Shown: positions 35,550 to 44,873, counted from the stretch's first letter. The stretch is DNA of 64,000 bases from Vibrio gallicus (GCF_024346875.1 NZ_AP024871.1:1612001-1676000); one strand, 5' to 3'. Notes: generated from the sequence alone by a model not told the origin. A program made the numbers and translations.

Positions 35550-36548
35550 ATGACCCAATCTCGACAGTCTCAAGTCTCCCTTTCTGATACCCCTTATTAC
35601 CATTGTATCTCGCGTTGTGTTCGTCGAGCCTATCTGTGTGGCGACGATAAATATACAGGGCAATCATTTGAGCATCGCCGAGCGTGGGTGGTTGAGCGGA
35701 TGCATTATTTGTCGACCGTATTTAGTATGGATATCTGCGCCTATGCGGTGATGTCAAATCATTATCACATTGTGTTGCATGTCGATGAGCAATTAAATCA
35801 ACAGCTTAGTGATGAAGATGTCTGCTGGAGATGGGGGCAGTTGTACTCACTTCCCGTATTAGTTCAGCGCTGGCTAAGAAAGCAAACCTGCGTTGGAATT
35901 GAAAGTGAAACAGCTCTTAGTATCATCAATGATTGGCGAGAGCGGCTTATTGATATTTCATGGTTCATGCGCAGCCTAAATGAGTTTATTGCACGCAAAG
36001 CCAACGCAGAAGATGACTGCTCCGGAAGGTTTTGGGAGGGGCGGTTTAAGTCGCAAGCGTTACTCGATGAAGAAGCCTTATTAACGTGCATGGCTTATGT
36101 CGATTTGAACCCCATACGCGCAGGCATCAACGACAGCATCGAAGCGTCTGAATACACCTCCGTTTATGAACGAGTTCATGGCGTGTCACATCAAGATGAA
36201 CAGCAAAGCGAGCCCCCTTGTAACAAGAAGGCATTATTTGGTTTTGTTGGCGATACCAGTGAGTCTGAGCAGTGTGGCATTCCGTATTCATTACTCGATT
36301 ATATTGAGCTAGTGGATTGGAGTGGTCGTACTATTCGAAATGATAAACCCGGTGCAATTGTCGCTTCACACCCTAAACTACTGCACTCACTCGGCTTAGA
36401 TACCGAGACTTGGATGAGCTTAGCCAGTAATTTTGGTAAAGATTATCAAGGAGCGGTTGGAACACTGGATGAGTTGGCGTTATTTGCAGAGCACACAGGT
36501 AGGCGATGGATAGCCAAAAAGAACCAACTGCGACGATGTTTGCACTGA
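35550..36548 (+). CDS. REP-associated tyrosine transposase (RAYT, Y1 HUH family)
   Basis: 332 aa from ATG 35550, which has GGAGGT 7 nt upstream; an in-frame ATG at 35499 sits inside the direct repeat. The N-terminal Y1 domain has TPYYHCISRCVRRAYLCG, the metal-binding HUH pair H71-Y-H73 (MSNHYHIVLHV), and FWEGRFKSQALLDEEALLTC followed by MAYVDLNPIRAG, in which the nucleophilic tyrosine is likely to lie (Y183 by inspection). The C-terminal ~110 residues are specific to long gammaproteobacterial RAYTs. Role: single-strand transposase domesticated for spreading REP-type sequences. It is flanked by its own repeats. Confidence 0.92.
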   Translation: MTQSRQSQVSLSDTPYYHCISRCVRRAYLCGDDKYTGQSFEHRRAWVVERMHYLSTVFSMDICAYAVMSNHYHIVLHVDEQLNQQLSDEDVCWRWGQLYSLPVLVQRWLRKQTCVGIESETALSIINDWRERLIDISWFMRSLNEFIARKANAEDDCSGRFWEGRFKSQALLDEEALLTCMAYVDLNPIRAGINDSIEASEYTSVYERVHGVSHQDEQQSEPPCNKKALFGFVGDTSESEQCGIPYSLLDYIELVDWSGRTIRNDKPGAIVASHPKLLHSLGLDTETWMSLASNFGKDYQGAVGTLDELALFAEHTGRRWIAKKNQLRRCLH

Positions 36549-36742
36549 CCACTCGCTCTATTTACTCATATTCACAGCACATCTTTATTAATTAGCCTAG
36601 CTAACGGTACGACACGCCTTGAATTCGCTAATTTACGTATTTTAATGTCAATTTCTCTGCATTAATCAACATTTATCCGATTTGAATTCATTATCTTCCG
36701 CTTCACCATGTAACGGTTAAGTCTCGTTTTGATAACTATAAT

Positions 36743-36755
36743 TAATGGGTGTCCA
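36743..36755 (-). repeat. inverted copy of the transposase-flanking repeat
   Basis: TAATGGGTGTCCA is the reverse complement of the TGGACACCCATTA core found twice upstream of the transposase. Together they bracket the gene from about 35.4 to 36.76 kb. The remainder of 36549-36800 shows no gene. Confidence 0.8.
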
Positions 36756-36800
36756 GATTTTAATTAAGGCATTGATAAATAAAGCAATATGGAGCTGAAG

Positions 36801-36876
36801 TGGCGTCCCCTACAGGATTCGAACCTGTCTCTCAAGCTTAGGAGGCTCGCGTTCTATCCAAATGAACTAAGGGGAC
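36801..36876 (-). tRNA. tRNA-Arg (anticodon CCU)
   Basis: 76 nt on the minus strand. The acceptor stem GTCCCCT pairs with AGGGGAC, then G and an encoded CCA. The anticodon stem-loop CGAGC-CTCCTAA-GCTTG gives anticodon CCU, which reads AGG. The T arm is CAGG-TTCGAAT-CCTG. It resembles E. coli argW. It decodes a rare Arg codon. Confidence 0.95.
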
Positions 36877-37043
36877 GTACCGCATTTTTACCATAGCGCC
36901 CATAGGTTAGCAATTGCTTGGCGCTTGAACGGCTATTTATTGCGCACACCGATAACAAATATCCTTATTATTCCCCTGTACAATGAGCGAGTGATTGATT
37001 CATAATCGCGGGCAGCAATATTTTACTCAATTTAGGCACTTAA

Positions 37044-37631
37044 ATGGATACTCTTTCAGCGGCTGTAATGCTGTTTTTAATCATGGACCCTATGGGTAAT
37101 CTGCCAGTTTTTACCTCGCTATTAAAGCATATAGAGAAAAAGCGCCGTCGCATCATTCTAATTCGTGAACTAGTGATTGCGCTGTGTGTCATGCTGATAT
37201 TTCTGTTTGCAGGCGAGACCATCCTAAACTTCTTGGGCTTAAATAAAGAAGCTATCTCAATCTCCGGCGCAATCATTCTGTTCTTAATCAGTTTAAAGAT
37301 GATCTTTCCCCCTGTAGGCGGTCTTGGCGCTAGCCTTGGAGCGGGTGACGAGCCTCTGATTGTACCATTGGCAATTCCATTGGTTGCAGGTCCTTCTATT
37401 ATTGCCACCCTTATTTTGCTGGCTCACCAAGAACCAGACCGTATGGGAGATTGGGCGTTGGCGCTATTAGGTGCATGGGCAGCATCAACGGTGATTCTAA
37501 TGTTTTCTGAGGTATTCCAACGCGTAGTTGGTGAAAAAGGCCTGCAAGCTATCGAGCGCTTGATGGGAATGTTGCTATTGATGATTGCGGTGCAGATGTT
37601 TCTTAATGGCATTCAAAGCTATCTTAGCTAA
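37044..37631 (+). CDS. MarC/YhgN-family inner membrane protein
   Basis: 195 aa with six membrane helices. It begins AVMLFLIMDPMGNLPVF, the conserved MarC start. It has FLFAGETILNFLGL, PLAIPLVAGPSIIATL and a final helix GMLLLMIAVQMFLNGI. The length matches E. coli YhgN (197 aa). The family's transport substrate is not established; the earlier link with multiple antibiotic resistance was not confirmed. Monocistronic, with a strong terminator. Confidence 0.9.
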   Translation: MDTLSAAVMLFLIMDPMGNLPVFTSLLKHIEKKRRRIILIRELVIALCVMLIFLFAGETILNFLGLNKEAISISGAIILFLISLKMIFPPVGGLGASLGAGDEPLIVPLAIPLVAGPSIIATLILLAHQEPDRMGDWALALLGAWAASTVILMFSEVFQRVVGEKGLQAIERLMGMLLLMIAVQMFLNGIQSYLS

Positions 37632-37646
37632 TCTTTATTGGTATCT

Positions 37647-37675
37647 AAAAAGGGTTACTTCGGTAGCCTTTTTTA
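37647..37675 (+). terminator. terminator of the marC-like gene
   Basis: Stem AAAAGGGTTAC / GTAGCCTTTT closed by a C(TTCG)G tetraloop, with two wobble pairs, then TTTT. It lies about 15 bp after the stop. Confidence 0.9.
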
Positions 37676-37770
37676 CACTTAGTACAAAAGTGTTTTGTTT
37701 CATCAATACTGTTAACTGACCAGCCCTCCTGATAACCTCAATAATAATTCAACACTATGGGAAACATGCA

Positions 37771-38862
37771 ATGACTTCGCCTCTTTTTGATAAAGTAACG
37801 CTCGGAAAATTGACTCTCAACAACCGTATTGTAATGCCACCTATGACTCGCTCTCGCGCCTCTCAACCGGGAGATACAGCAAATGATATGATGGCTACCT
37901 ATTACGCTCAGCGCGCTTCAGCCGGACTTATCGTATCCGAAGGTACTCAGATTTCTAAGATGGGTAAAGGCTATGCGTGGACCCCTGGTATCTATTCTGC
38001 TGAGCAGATTGCCGGTTGGAAAAAAGTCACTCAAGCAGTACACGAAAAAGGTGGTACGATTTTCGCTCAGCTTTGGCATGTAGGCCGCGTTACTCATCCA
38101 GATAATATTGGCGGACAGCAACCTGTATCTTCATCCGCTCTCAAGGCAGATAACGTCAAAGTGTTTATTGATAACGGCACCGATGAACCAGGTTTTGTGG
38201 ATGTGGTTGAACCGCGTGAGCTTTCTGTGGCAGAGATCAAATCCATCGTTGAACAATACCGCCAAGCGGCTTTAAACGCGATTGAGGCGGGCTTTGATGG
38301 TATTGAACTGCATGCAGCAAATGGTTATTTAATCAACCAGTTCATCGACTCTGAAGCCAACAATAGAACAGACCAATACGGTGGCAATTTAGAGAATCGC
38401 CTGCGTTTCTTAGATGAAGTCGTTGCCGCTATGGTTGAGGCGATTGGGTGTGAGCGTGTAGGCGTGCGTTTAGCACCACTAACCACTCTCAATGGTACTG
38501 TCGATGCGCACCCAGAGCAGACTTACACTGCGGCAGCCAAGCTGCTCGACCAGCACAACATCGTATACTTACACATTGCAGAGGTGGATTGGGACGATGC
38601 GCCAGAGACGCCTGAATCCTTTAAACAAGCATTGCGCAGTGCATTTAGTAATACGTTAATCTATGCCGGCCGATATAACCCACAGTCGGCGCAACAGGCT
38701 ATTGAACAAGGCTTAGCAGACATGATTGGCTTTGGTCGTCCATTTGTAGCTAACCCAGATCTGCCCGAGCGTATTCGCACTGGCGCAGAGTGGGCAAAAC
38801 ACGATCCCAATACGCTATTTGGCGGTGATGAAAAAGGCTTAACTGACTACCCAACCCTCTAG
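37771..38862 (+). CDS. nemA: NemA-type N-ethylmaleimide reductase (old yellow enzyme)
   Basis: 363 aa, close to E. coli NemA (365 aa). Conserved points are LNNRIVMPPMTRSRA, the FMN-site Thr, QLWHVGRVTHP, the HAANGYLINQF motif with the catalytic His-Asn pair, and GFGRPFVANPDLPER. Role: NADPH-dependent reduction of activated alkenes, nitro compounds and similar electrophiles. It is a separate gene from the OYE at 28.3 kb and lacks that protein's C-terminal cysteine cluster. No nemR-like repressor gene is next to it. Confidence 0.9.
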   Translation: MTSPLFDKVTLGKLTLNNRIVMPPMTRSRASQPGDTANDMMATYYAQRASAGLIVSEGTQISKMGKGYAWTPGIYSAEQIAGWKKVTQAVHEKGGTIFAQLWHVGRVTHPDNIGGQQPVSSSALKADNVKVFIDNGTDEPGFVDVVEPRELSVAEIKSIVEQYRQAALNAIEAGFDGIELHAANGYLINQFIDSEANNRTDQYGGNLENRLRFLDEVVAAMVEAIGCERVGVRLAPLTTLNGTVDAHPEQTYTAAAKLLDQHNIVYLHIAEVDWDDAPETPESFKQALRSAFSNTLIYAGRYNPQSAQQAIEQGLADMIGFGRPFVANPDLPERIRTGAEWAKHDPNTLFGGDEKGLTDYPTL

Positions 38863-38880
38863 TAATAAGCATTTAAAATA

Positions 38881-38914
38881 AAACCCCTCACCTATTACAG
38901 GTAGAGGGTTTTTT
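38881..38914 (+). terminator. terminator of nemA
   Basis: AACCCCTCACCT / AGGTAGAGGGTT stem (one bulge each side) with TTTTTT. It may also serve the convergent M20 peptidase gene. Confidence 0.8.
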
Positions 38915-38934
38915 ATTATTGTACGCGCCTAAAA

Positions 38935-40059
38935 CTAGAAGCGTTCTAGCACATTAACTAAGAGGTCAATACGCGGCTTGATAGAGTTGATGATCAGGTA
39001 CTCTTTACCTGAGTGCAAACCTGCGCCCATAGGACCAAACCCATCTAGGGTTGGCGTGCCAACATTGGCAGTAAAGTTACCATCTGATCCACCACCAGCA
39101 TTTTCCCAAGCGTAGGTTAAACCCAGTTTATCGGCTTCTTCGCTAACCAAAGCTATCATCTCTTCAGTGGCATCAGTTGGCACCATTGATGGTTTAAACG
39201 CTAGGCGATTAACTTCAACCGATGCGCCTGCTTCAAATGGTGTCTTCGCCATAGTGCGCAAGGTATTGTCGATGATCTCGGCTTCGTCTGTATTCCAGAA
39301 ACGCAGGTCAACCGTCGCTTTGGCAAAATCAGGAACAACGTTGACCGCAACCCCACCCTCGATGATACCTACATTCATGGTGGTACCTGTTTCTAGGTTC
39401 ACCAGATCTTTAATCGCAAGGCTCCAATGACTCAGCTCATAGATAGCCGATACGCCATCTTCTAGTGCCGAACCCGCATGAGAAGCAACGCCTTTAAAGG
39501 TAAGCTCATATTTGGCATTCCCTTTACGAGAGCGAATAAGATTACCAGTTGCACGCGCTGCCTCGCACACCAATACCTTGTCACTTTTACGTGCTAATGC
39601 TTCAATCCACTCTCTGGAGTAACATGAACCGATCTCTTCGTCACAGTTTAATGCAATCACAATAGACAGTTTTTGTCGCTGCTCAGCGCTTAGCATTTGC
39701 AATGCATACCATGCACTGAGAATGCCAGATTTCATGTCTGTAACACCCGGACCATAGATTTTCTCTTCATCAAAGGTCAGTGGTCGTTGCGCTACCGTTC
39801 CTTCAGGGAAAACCGTATCCATATGTCCACAAAGCATTACATCAAAGTGAGTCGCATCCGGTTTATTGGTGATCTCAAGGCAAGGCCCTGCATCGGCATG
39901 CAATTGATGGCGCGTGACTGAAAAGCCGATCTGCTCAAACATAGGAGCAAGAACATCCGCAACTTTAGCGATGCCTGCCGGAGTATGGCTACCACAATCG
40001 ACATTCACTAACTTTTTCAGTTGCTCTATGTAAGTACTCGTTTCGAAATTAATAGTCAT
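38935..40059 (-). CDS. M20-family metallopeptidase (carboxypeptidase G2 type)
   Basis: 374 aa from ATG 40059, which has GAGG 6 nt upstream; a frame up to 40086 overlaps the hairpin and is not used. The dizinc site is seen in CGHMDTV (His79, Asp81), VTDMKSG (Asp108), CDEEIGS (catalytic Glu141, Glu142) and GLHSGKEY near the C terminus. The dimerisation domain starts about residue 185 (KGVASHAGS). Members hydrolyse C-terminal glutamate or similar acyl-amino acids; the exact substrate is unknown. It lies 48 bp after dcuC, with a hairpin between them. Confidence 0.9.
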   Translation of the reverse strand: MTINFETSTYIEQLKKLVNVDCGSHTPAGIAKVADVLAPMFEQIGFSVTRHQLHADAGPCLEITNKPDATHFDVMLCGHMDTVFPEGTVAQRPLTFDEEKIYGPGVTDMKSGILSAWYALQMLSAEQRQKLSIVIALNCDEEIGSCYSREWIEALARKSDKVLVCEAARATGNLIRSRKGNAKYELTFKGVASHAGSALEDGVSAIYELSHWSLAIKDLVNLETGTTMNVGIIEGGVAVNVVPDFAKATVDLRFWNTDEAEIIDNTLRTMAKTPFEAGASVEVNRLAFKPSMVPTDATEEMIALVSEEADKLGLTYAWENAGGGSDGNFTANVGTPTLDGFGPMGAGLHSGKEYLIINSIKPRIDLLVNVLERF

Positions 40060-40071
40060 ATAAACCTCAAT

Positions 40072-40096
40072 AAAAAAGCCCTTCAATGAAGGGCTT
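40072..40096 (-). terminator. attenuator or terminator between dcuC and the peptidase gene
   Basis: On the minus strand AAGCCCTTCA pairs with TGAAGGGCTT, then TTTTTATTG. It ends only about 10 bp before the ribosome site of the peptidase gene, so it would limit its expression relative to dcuC. Confidence 0.8.
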
Positions 40097-40107
40097 AGAT
40101 AAAATAA

Positions 40108-41475
40108 TTAAACAGTCATTGGTACTAAGTATACGGTACCTAGAATAACGGTAATAAGGCCAAATAGTACTGGTACAGAGGTACGTTTCACTACCTCAAA
40201 TGGACTGATTTTTGCCATACCGGAAGTCGCCACGATAACACCAGATACTGGCGAGATTGTACGACCAAGGTTAGAAGCTTGTAGCATTGGGATAATAAGG
40301 AACGCTGGGTTGATACCCATTTTACCTGCAAGTGCTGGCGCAAGCTCTACGAATGCGTAGAAAGGTGCGTTACCAGAACCCGTTGCAATTGCTGCTGCAA
40401 CCGTTAGACCCGTCAATAGAAGCATTAGTGCCACAGCACCTGCGCCTGCGTTATCTGCAAGGTGAATTAGGTTATCGATAGCACCAATAGACATCAGACC
40501 TTGGGCAAATACACCGGCGGCAACCAACAGCATAACCACGCCTTTGAATGCATCAGCCATTCCTGCATAGCATGAGTCTAGGTCTTCTAGGGCTTTCTTA
40601 CCGTTAAAGCGATGTGTTATATAGTTCACCAAAGCGCCAATAAAGATAGACAATACCACTATGGTGTAAATATCTAACGATAGGCCTTCAATGGTGCGTC
40701 CGTTGAATAAGAAAACACCAATAATTGGAAGGAATGGTAAAAGTGCATAGAAAGCAGGTGCATTAACTTCCATTTCAGAAAGATCAACCTTCTCCATAGG
40801 AGTGTTCTCTTTCTTATCTAGATATTTGTTCCAGAAGAAAGCCGCTGCTGCCATAACGATAATGGCACAGATAGAAACAGGTAATACGGTATGAAATGCA
40901 AAGATATCCAATGGCATGTTCGACTTCTCAGCCGCAACCACAACATCACCTGAGGTAGGAGAAAGGATAATCGCCGCTGGAGATGCACACACTGCAACCG
41001 CAGCAGGGCGAGAGATCCCCATTGCTGTCATCATAGGGAATAGTGTTGCCATTAATAGCACGCCAAGACCCGTTGCAGAACTTACTGCCAATGACATTAG
41101 ACATGCAACGATATAAGCAGCCACTAGTAAAACATAAGGCGATTTAATCACCGCGAGAGGTTTAGAGAACTGTTTTACTACAACGTTGTTAGCACCAATA
41201 TGAGTCATGTATGACGCAAAACCACACAACAACATGATCTGTAGACCAAGGCCGCCGCCACGATATTGAAGCATATATTTAACGAACTCGAGTGCATCCG
41301 TAAAGTTGTTACCTGTAGATGCTACCTTTGATGGCAACACATTGTGGCCAAGTAGACCCGTAATAAGTAGTAGTGATATCCCAGCTACCAATAGTACACC
41401 GGCCGCTCGATACCCTTTAATAATAAAGTAGCCAACAACTATGGTGGCTAAAAGTCCAATAATCAGTTCTATCAT
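40108..41475 (-). CDS. dcuC: C4-dicarboxylate transporter DcuC
   Basis: 455 aa with about 12-14 membrane helices, matching E. coli DcuC (461 aa) along its length. Matches include GHNVLPS, GFASYMTHIGANN, SLAVSSATGLGVLLMATLFP, ICASPAAIIL-like ASPAAIILSPTSGDVV, NAPFYAFVE, and PMLQASNLGRTISPVSGV. Role: inner-membrane exchange or efflux of succinate and other C4-dicarboxylates, mainly during anaerobic growth. It is followed by the peptidase gene; a CRP-like site lies about 140 bp upstream. Confidence 0.93.
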   Translation of the reverse strand: MIELIIGLLATIVVGYFIIKGYRAAGVLLVAGISLLLITGLLGHNVLPSKVASTGNNFTDALEFVKYMLQYRGGGLGLQIMLLCGFASYMTHIGANNVVVKQFSKPLAVIKSPYVLLVAAYIVACLMSLAVSSATGLGVLLMATLFPMMTAMGISRPAAVAVCASPAAIILSPTSGDVVVAAEKSNMPLDIFAFHTVLPVSICAIIVMAAAAFFWNKYLDKKENTPMEKVDLSEMEVNAPAFYALLPFLPIIGVFLFNGRTIEGLSLDIYTIVVLSIFIGALVNYITHRFNGKKALEDLDSCYAGMADAFKGVVMLLVAAGVFAQGLMSIGAIDNLIHLADNAGAGAVALMLLLTGLTVAAAIATGSGNAPFYAFVELAPALAGKMGINPAFLIIPMLQASNLGRTISPVSGVIVATSGMAKISPFEVVKRTSVPVLFGLITVILGTVYLVPMTV

Positions 41476-41611
41476 TCCAAAAAAACCTTATTTTTGTTGT
41501 TCTTGAGTAATATGTATTACTAAATAAACTATCAAATTCTGAGCAAAGAAAGGTCGAGAGTAATCAAACTTTGATACACTTTCTTACAATTACTGATAAA
41601 TTGAACTTTTC

Positions 41612-41627
41612 TGTGACTCACATCAAA
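41612..41627 (-). promoter_or_regulatory. candidate CRP site upstream of dcuC
   Basis: TGTGACTCACATCAAA keeps the TGTGA-N6-TCA(C/A)A pattern, with one mismatch in the right half. It lies between the divergent dcuC and cobO genes in a 347-bp gap (41476-41822). I did not find a clear FNR box. The rest of the gap has no gene. Confidence 0.45.
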
Positions 41628-41822
41628 TATTGAGATTTACTCACCCCTAAAGTGATAACTTGTATTTCACATTTGAAACACACTCCCCTTCACATGGCAT
41701 AACATTGCGCATATTGCTTGCAATGCCTGAACATCACACCCTACTTAATCTCTATTTCTCTTTATGTTTATAGGCTTAAACGATTATGATGTTGAAAACA
41801 GACATCAGAATAGGGATATCCA

Positions 41823-42419
41823 ATGACACAGAATCAAGGACGACACCAACAGCGCCAGCAAAAGCTCAAACAACAAGTGGATCAACGTATAGAGCAAGCC
41901 CAACAAGAGCGTGGGTTACTGCTTGTGATAACCGGTAACGGCAAAGGTAAATCTACTTCAGGTTTTGGCACCGTAGCGCGTGCTGTTGGCCATGGCTTTC
42001 AGTGTGGTGTGGCGCAGTTTATCAAGGGCACTTGGGATAATGGCGAGCGAAATCTGCTAGAACAGCACGGCGTACAGTTCCATGTTATGGCTACCGGATT
42101 TACCTGGGAAACCCAAAACAAGCAAGCAGATACCCATGCCGCGCAATTAGTATGGAAGGAGTGCCAGCGCATGTTACAAGACCCAAATCTTGATCTAGTA
42201 CTACTCGATGAAATGACCTACATGGTGACCTACGGCTATATTGACCTGCAACAGATTGTAAGTGCACTAGAAAATCGCCCTAGCCATCAATCAGTAGTCA
42301 TTACTGGCCGAGCGGCTCACCGCACACTCACCGATATGGCAGATACCGTTTCCGAGGTTAAGAATATAAAACACGCCTTTGATTCGGGCTTAAAGGCTCG
42401 CAAAGGGATTGACTGGTAA
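41823..42419 (+). CDS. cobO: cob(I)alamin adenosyltransferase CobO/BtuR
   Basis: 198 aa, close to E. coli BtuR (196 aa). P-loop GNGKGKSTS (about residues 38-46) follows the flexible N-terminal helix of Gln/Arg-rich sequence. FIKGTWDNGERN and LLDEMTYMVTYGYID are conserved in the family. Role: transfers the adenosyl group of ATP to cob(I)alamin or cob(I)yrinate. It stands alone, with no cobalamin genes beside it, as in E. coli where it salvages corrinoids. Confidence 0.95.
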   Translation: MTQNQGRHQQRQQKLKQQVDQRIEQAQQERGLLLVITGNGKGKSTSGFGTVARAVGHGFQCGVAQFIKGTWDNGERNLLEQHGVQFHVMATGFTWETQNKQADTHAAQLVWKECQRMLQDPNLDLVLLDEMTYMVTYGYIDLQQIVSALENRPSHQSVVITGRAAHRTLTDMADTVSEVKNIKHAFDSGLKARKGIDW

Positions 42420-42421
42420 TG

Positions 42422-42453
42422 AAAATGGGCTCTTATTTAAGAGCCCATTTTTG
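42422..42453 (+). terminator. bidirectional terminator between cobO and asmA
   Basis: Stem AAAATGGGCTCTTA / TAAGAGCCCATTTT with a short loop and a T run, directly after the cobO stop. The A tract on the other side makes it usable for the convergent asmA gene. Confidence 0.9.
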
Positions 42454-42472
42454 TGGCATTGCGATGCTTAGC

Positions 42473-44803
42473 TTAGAAAAACTTCTTCAATAGTGAATCG
42501 GTCATTTTCTTAACATCGTCATCCTTGGCTTTATCACCAAGCAGTTTTTCAAGGCCGCGCTCGGCTTCTTTCTTCGCTTTTGCTTCTAGCTTTTTCTTAT
42601 TACGCTCTAATTCTTGCTTCTGTAATGCGGCCAAATCTAGACTGATTTTCGGGTCAGTCCAACTGCCCTTAGCGCGTATCGGCAGGGTTAACCCCTTAAG
42701 GTCATCAAGACTTTTACCACCTTGTCCTTCCAAAGAACCTACTATCGAGGTTTTAGCCAGCATATCCATGGTTTCAGCAATATAATTGGCTTGCCCTGAG
42801 GCATCGATTCTCATCAATGGCGATTGAGCGTTGATTTTTGATATATATGCGGTGCCCTTGTTTAATCTAACGCTAGCTGACATCGAACTAAAATCTGTCT
42901 TCTTCACTTCTGGCTCTGCGGGCACTTTCTGGCCACGGAATTTGGCATAGTTAGTACGTATAATCTGAGCAACGTTGATACCATTAACCGCCCCGTCGTT
43001 CAGGCTCATGTTGATGTCACCGGCAATATTCTGCTTAAGCTTGTCAGGGATCAGGCTTTTACCTTTTAGGTCTAAAGTGATATTACCACTACCTTCCAGC
43101 ATATCATTGTCCGCAACATCTTTGAGTAACGGCGCAATCTTAACCCCCTTTACTTTGGCATCAAGGTCGTAGCTTGGGGTTGTGCTCTTAGCATTGACTA
43201 TCGCTTTGGCATCTATGCTACCTTGATAAAGACGCGCCTTTAACGCCTTGAGGTTAAACACCCCACCTTTAATGGCTAGATTGGTAAACACATCCTGCAA
43301 TTTGGCGTTGCTTGCCACCAGCTTATCAATGGTCATAGTCCCAGCCACATCTAGGGTTTTTAGCACACTAAGATCCGGCTCTTGGGCTGGGGTGCTAGCC
43401 TGTGATGCAGTTGCAGTAGAGGTTGTAGAGGTTGTAGAGGCATCTGTTGCCGCATTAGGCTCCTCGCCTCCAGTCCACTCATCAACATTAATTGAGGGTG
43501 AATGCAGTTTAAAGCGCACTTGCGGTATCTTTGACAGCGTCACCTGCGTTGAACCGCTTAGCGAGAGGTCGTTTAATGCCAGTTGACCTAGAATTACACT
43601 TAGCTTGTTTTGCTTAAGGTCGAAGTTAATATCCGATTCGAGGACTAGCTTCAAAGGCGATTGTGGAAGCGCGTCACCAACAAGATTACCATGGGCTTGC
43701 AGGTTATCGATTGCCACCTTAGAGATAGCCTTGTCTACTAGGATACTACCTGACAGTAAAACATCCTGACTGATACCCGCAGCTTTTGATTTTATGGCTA
43801 AGTTAAATGCACCCGGCTTATCAAATTGGAACTGTTTCAAGTTTAACGAAGCGCGCTCCAAGTCAAGGTCTGGTCCTTTGAGCTTTGATTGCAACGCAAC
43901 ATCTTTTAAGGCGAAGGTCTGCATATCTTGATTTAGCTTTGCTTGCAGAGCACTGTTGACTTCAAAGGTGTTGTTGGCCGCTTTACCATTAGCGGTAAGT
44001 TGAATATTGGCAAAACTGCCAATCGCAAAGGTGTCTAGATTGAGCGTAAACTTCTCTACCTCTAGGTCAGGTTGTGAAAAGCCGCCACTAACCACAACAT
44101 CCTTTACTTGGTAGTCACTAAAGTCAGCATTGGTTTTGGCACTCGCCTGCCCTGACACGGCAAAACGTTGCTGATTATTCACACCCTGAAAGCTAAATGT
44201 AACCGGTGTCCATTTATCAAATTCAAAGCTCGCGACGTTCAGATTCACCTGCTCTAACTTGGTGTATACCCCTTGGCTATCGTCTTTGATTTCAAGCAGT
44301 GCATTTTCAATATCGACACCTTGTAGGCTAATTATCCAAGGTTCGGGAGCTGCCGTTGAGCCTTGTTCAGAAGCTGCTGGGCTCTCAACCGTGTCCTGCT
44401 CAGGCTCAGCTTGGCTCTTAAATGCATCTAGGTTGCTACTGCCATCAGCTTTGGTTTCAAGATAAATCTGCGCGCCTTTCAGGGTTATTTTTCCAACCTG
44501 AAGCTGTTTATCCATCATTGGTAAAACTGAAATATCTAGCCCTACCTCATCTACCGACAACATATTTTTAGCCGCAAAGCCCTCGGGATTACTTAGTGTC
44601 GTTTTACCTAAAGAGAAACCAAGGCTTGGGAAAAATCGCCAGCCAATATCCCCTTCAATGGTTAAGTCTAGCTGAGTATGGGTTTTGGTTTGCTCTACAA
44701 TTAAGGGCTTAAATTGGTTAGGGTCTACAAATAGCAGCAGGGCTGCTACAGCTAACACCACCAACAACAATGGTGTAAGGATAATAAGAGCGATTTTCTT
44801 CAT
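42473..44803 (-). CDS. asmA: AsmA-family protein
   Basis: 776 aa. An N-terminal membrane helix (about 4-26; IALIILTPLLLVVLAVAALLL) is followed by a long beta-helical periplasmic body. The AsmA domain start FKPLIVEQTKTHTQLDL and the C-terminal AsmA_2 part (GDINMSLNDGAVNGINVAQIIR; RASGQANYIAETMDM-like DASGQANYIAETMDM) are seen. Low-complexity stretches appear at about 128-145 and a Thr/Ser/Ala-rich one at about 452-475. The final ~40 residues are Lys-rich. Role: bridge-like lipid-transfer or outer-membrane homeostasis protein; the exact role is unclear. It lies 138 bp after udk, separated by a terminator. Confidence 0.88.
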   Translation of the reverse strand: MKKIALIILTPLLLVVLAVAALLLFVDPNQFKPLIVEQTKTHTQLDLTIEGDIGWRFFPSLGFSLGKTTLSNPEGFAAKNMLSVDEVGLDISVLPMMDKQLQVGKITLKGAQIYLETKADGSSNLDAFKSQAEPEQDTVESPAASEQGSTAAPEPWIISLQGVDIENALLEIKDDSQGVYTKLEQVNLNVASFEFDKWTPVTFSFQGVNNQQRFAVSGQASAKTNADFSDYQVKDVVVSGGFSQPDLEVEKFTLNLDTFAIGSFANIQLTANGKAANNTFEVNSALQAKLNQDMQTFALKDVALQSKLKGPDLDLERASLNLKQFQFDKPGAFNLAIKSKAAGISQDVLLSGSILVDKAISKVAIDNLQAHGNLVGDALPQSPLKLVLESDINFDLKQNKLSVILGQLALNDLSLSGSTQVTLSKIPQVRFKLHSPSINVDEWTGGEEPNAATDASTTSTTSTATASQASTPAQEPDLSVLKTLDVAGTMTIDKLVASNAKLQDVFTNLAIKGGVFNLKALKARLYQGSIDAKAIVNAKSTTPSYDLDAKVKGVKIAPLLKDVADNDMLEGSGNITLDLKGKSLIPDKLKQNIAGDINMSLNDGAVNGINVAQIIRTNYAKFRGQKVPAEPEVKKTDFSSMSASVRLNKGTAYISKINAQSPLMRIDASGQANYIAETMDMLAKTSIVGSLEGQGGKSLDDLKGLTLPIRAKGSWTDPKISLDLAALQKQELERNKKKLEAKAKKEAERGLEKLLGDKAKDDDVKKMTDSLLKKFF

Positions 44804-44849
44804 CTTGTTCTTCCCTGAGTCTCAGACGAATTAATTATAATTCAGATAC

Positions 44850-44873
44850 AAAAAATGGCACCACAGTGCCATT
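44850..44873 (-). terminator. terminator of udk
   Basis: On the minus strand AATGGCAC / GTGCCATT (8-bp perfect stem, 4-nt loop) then TTTTTG. It lies 69 bp after the udk stop. Confidence 0.85.

Noticed and set aside
36743..36876. Prophage or island attachment site at the tRNA-Arg gene
   Set aside because: The tRNA is a common integration site, but I see no integrase and no repeated tRNA end in the window.
41540..41640. FNR box upstream of dcuC
   Set aside because: ATCAA-N3-TTGAT near 41563-41575 is the reverse arrangement of the FNR pattern TTGAT-N4-ATCAA.
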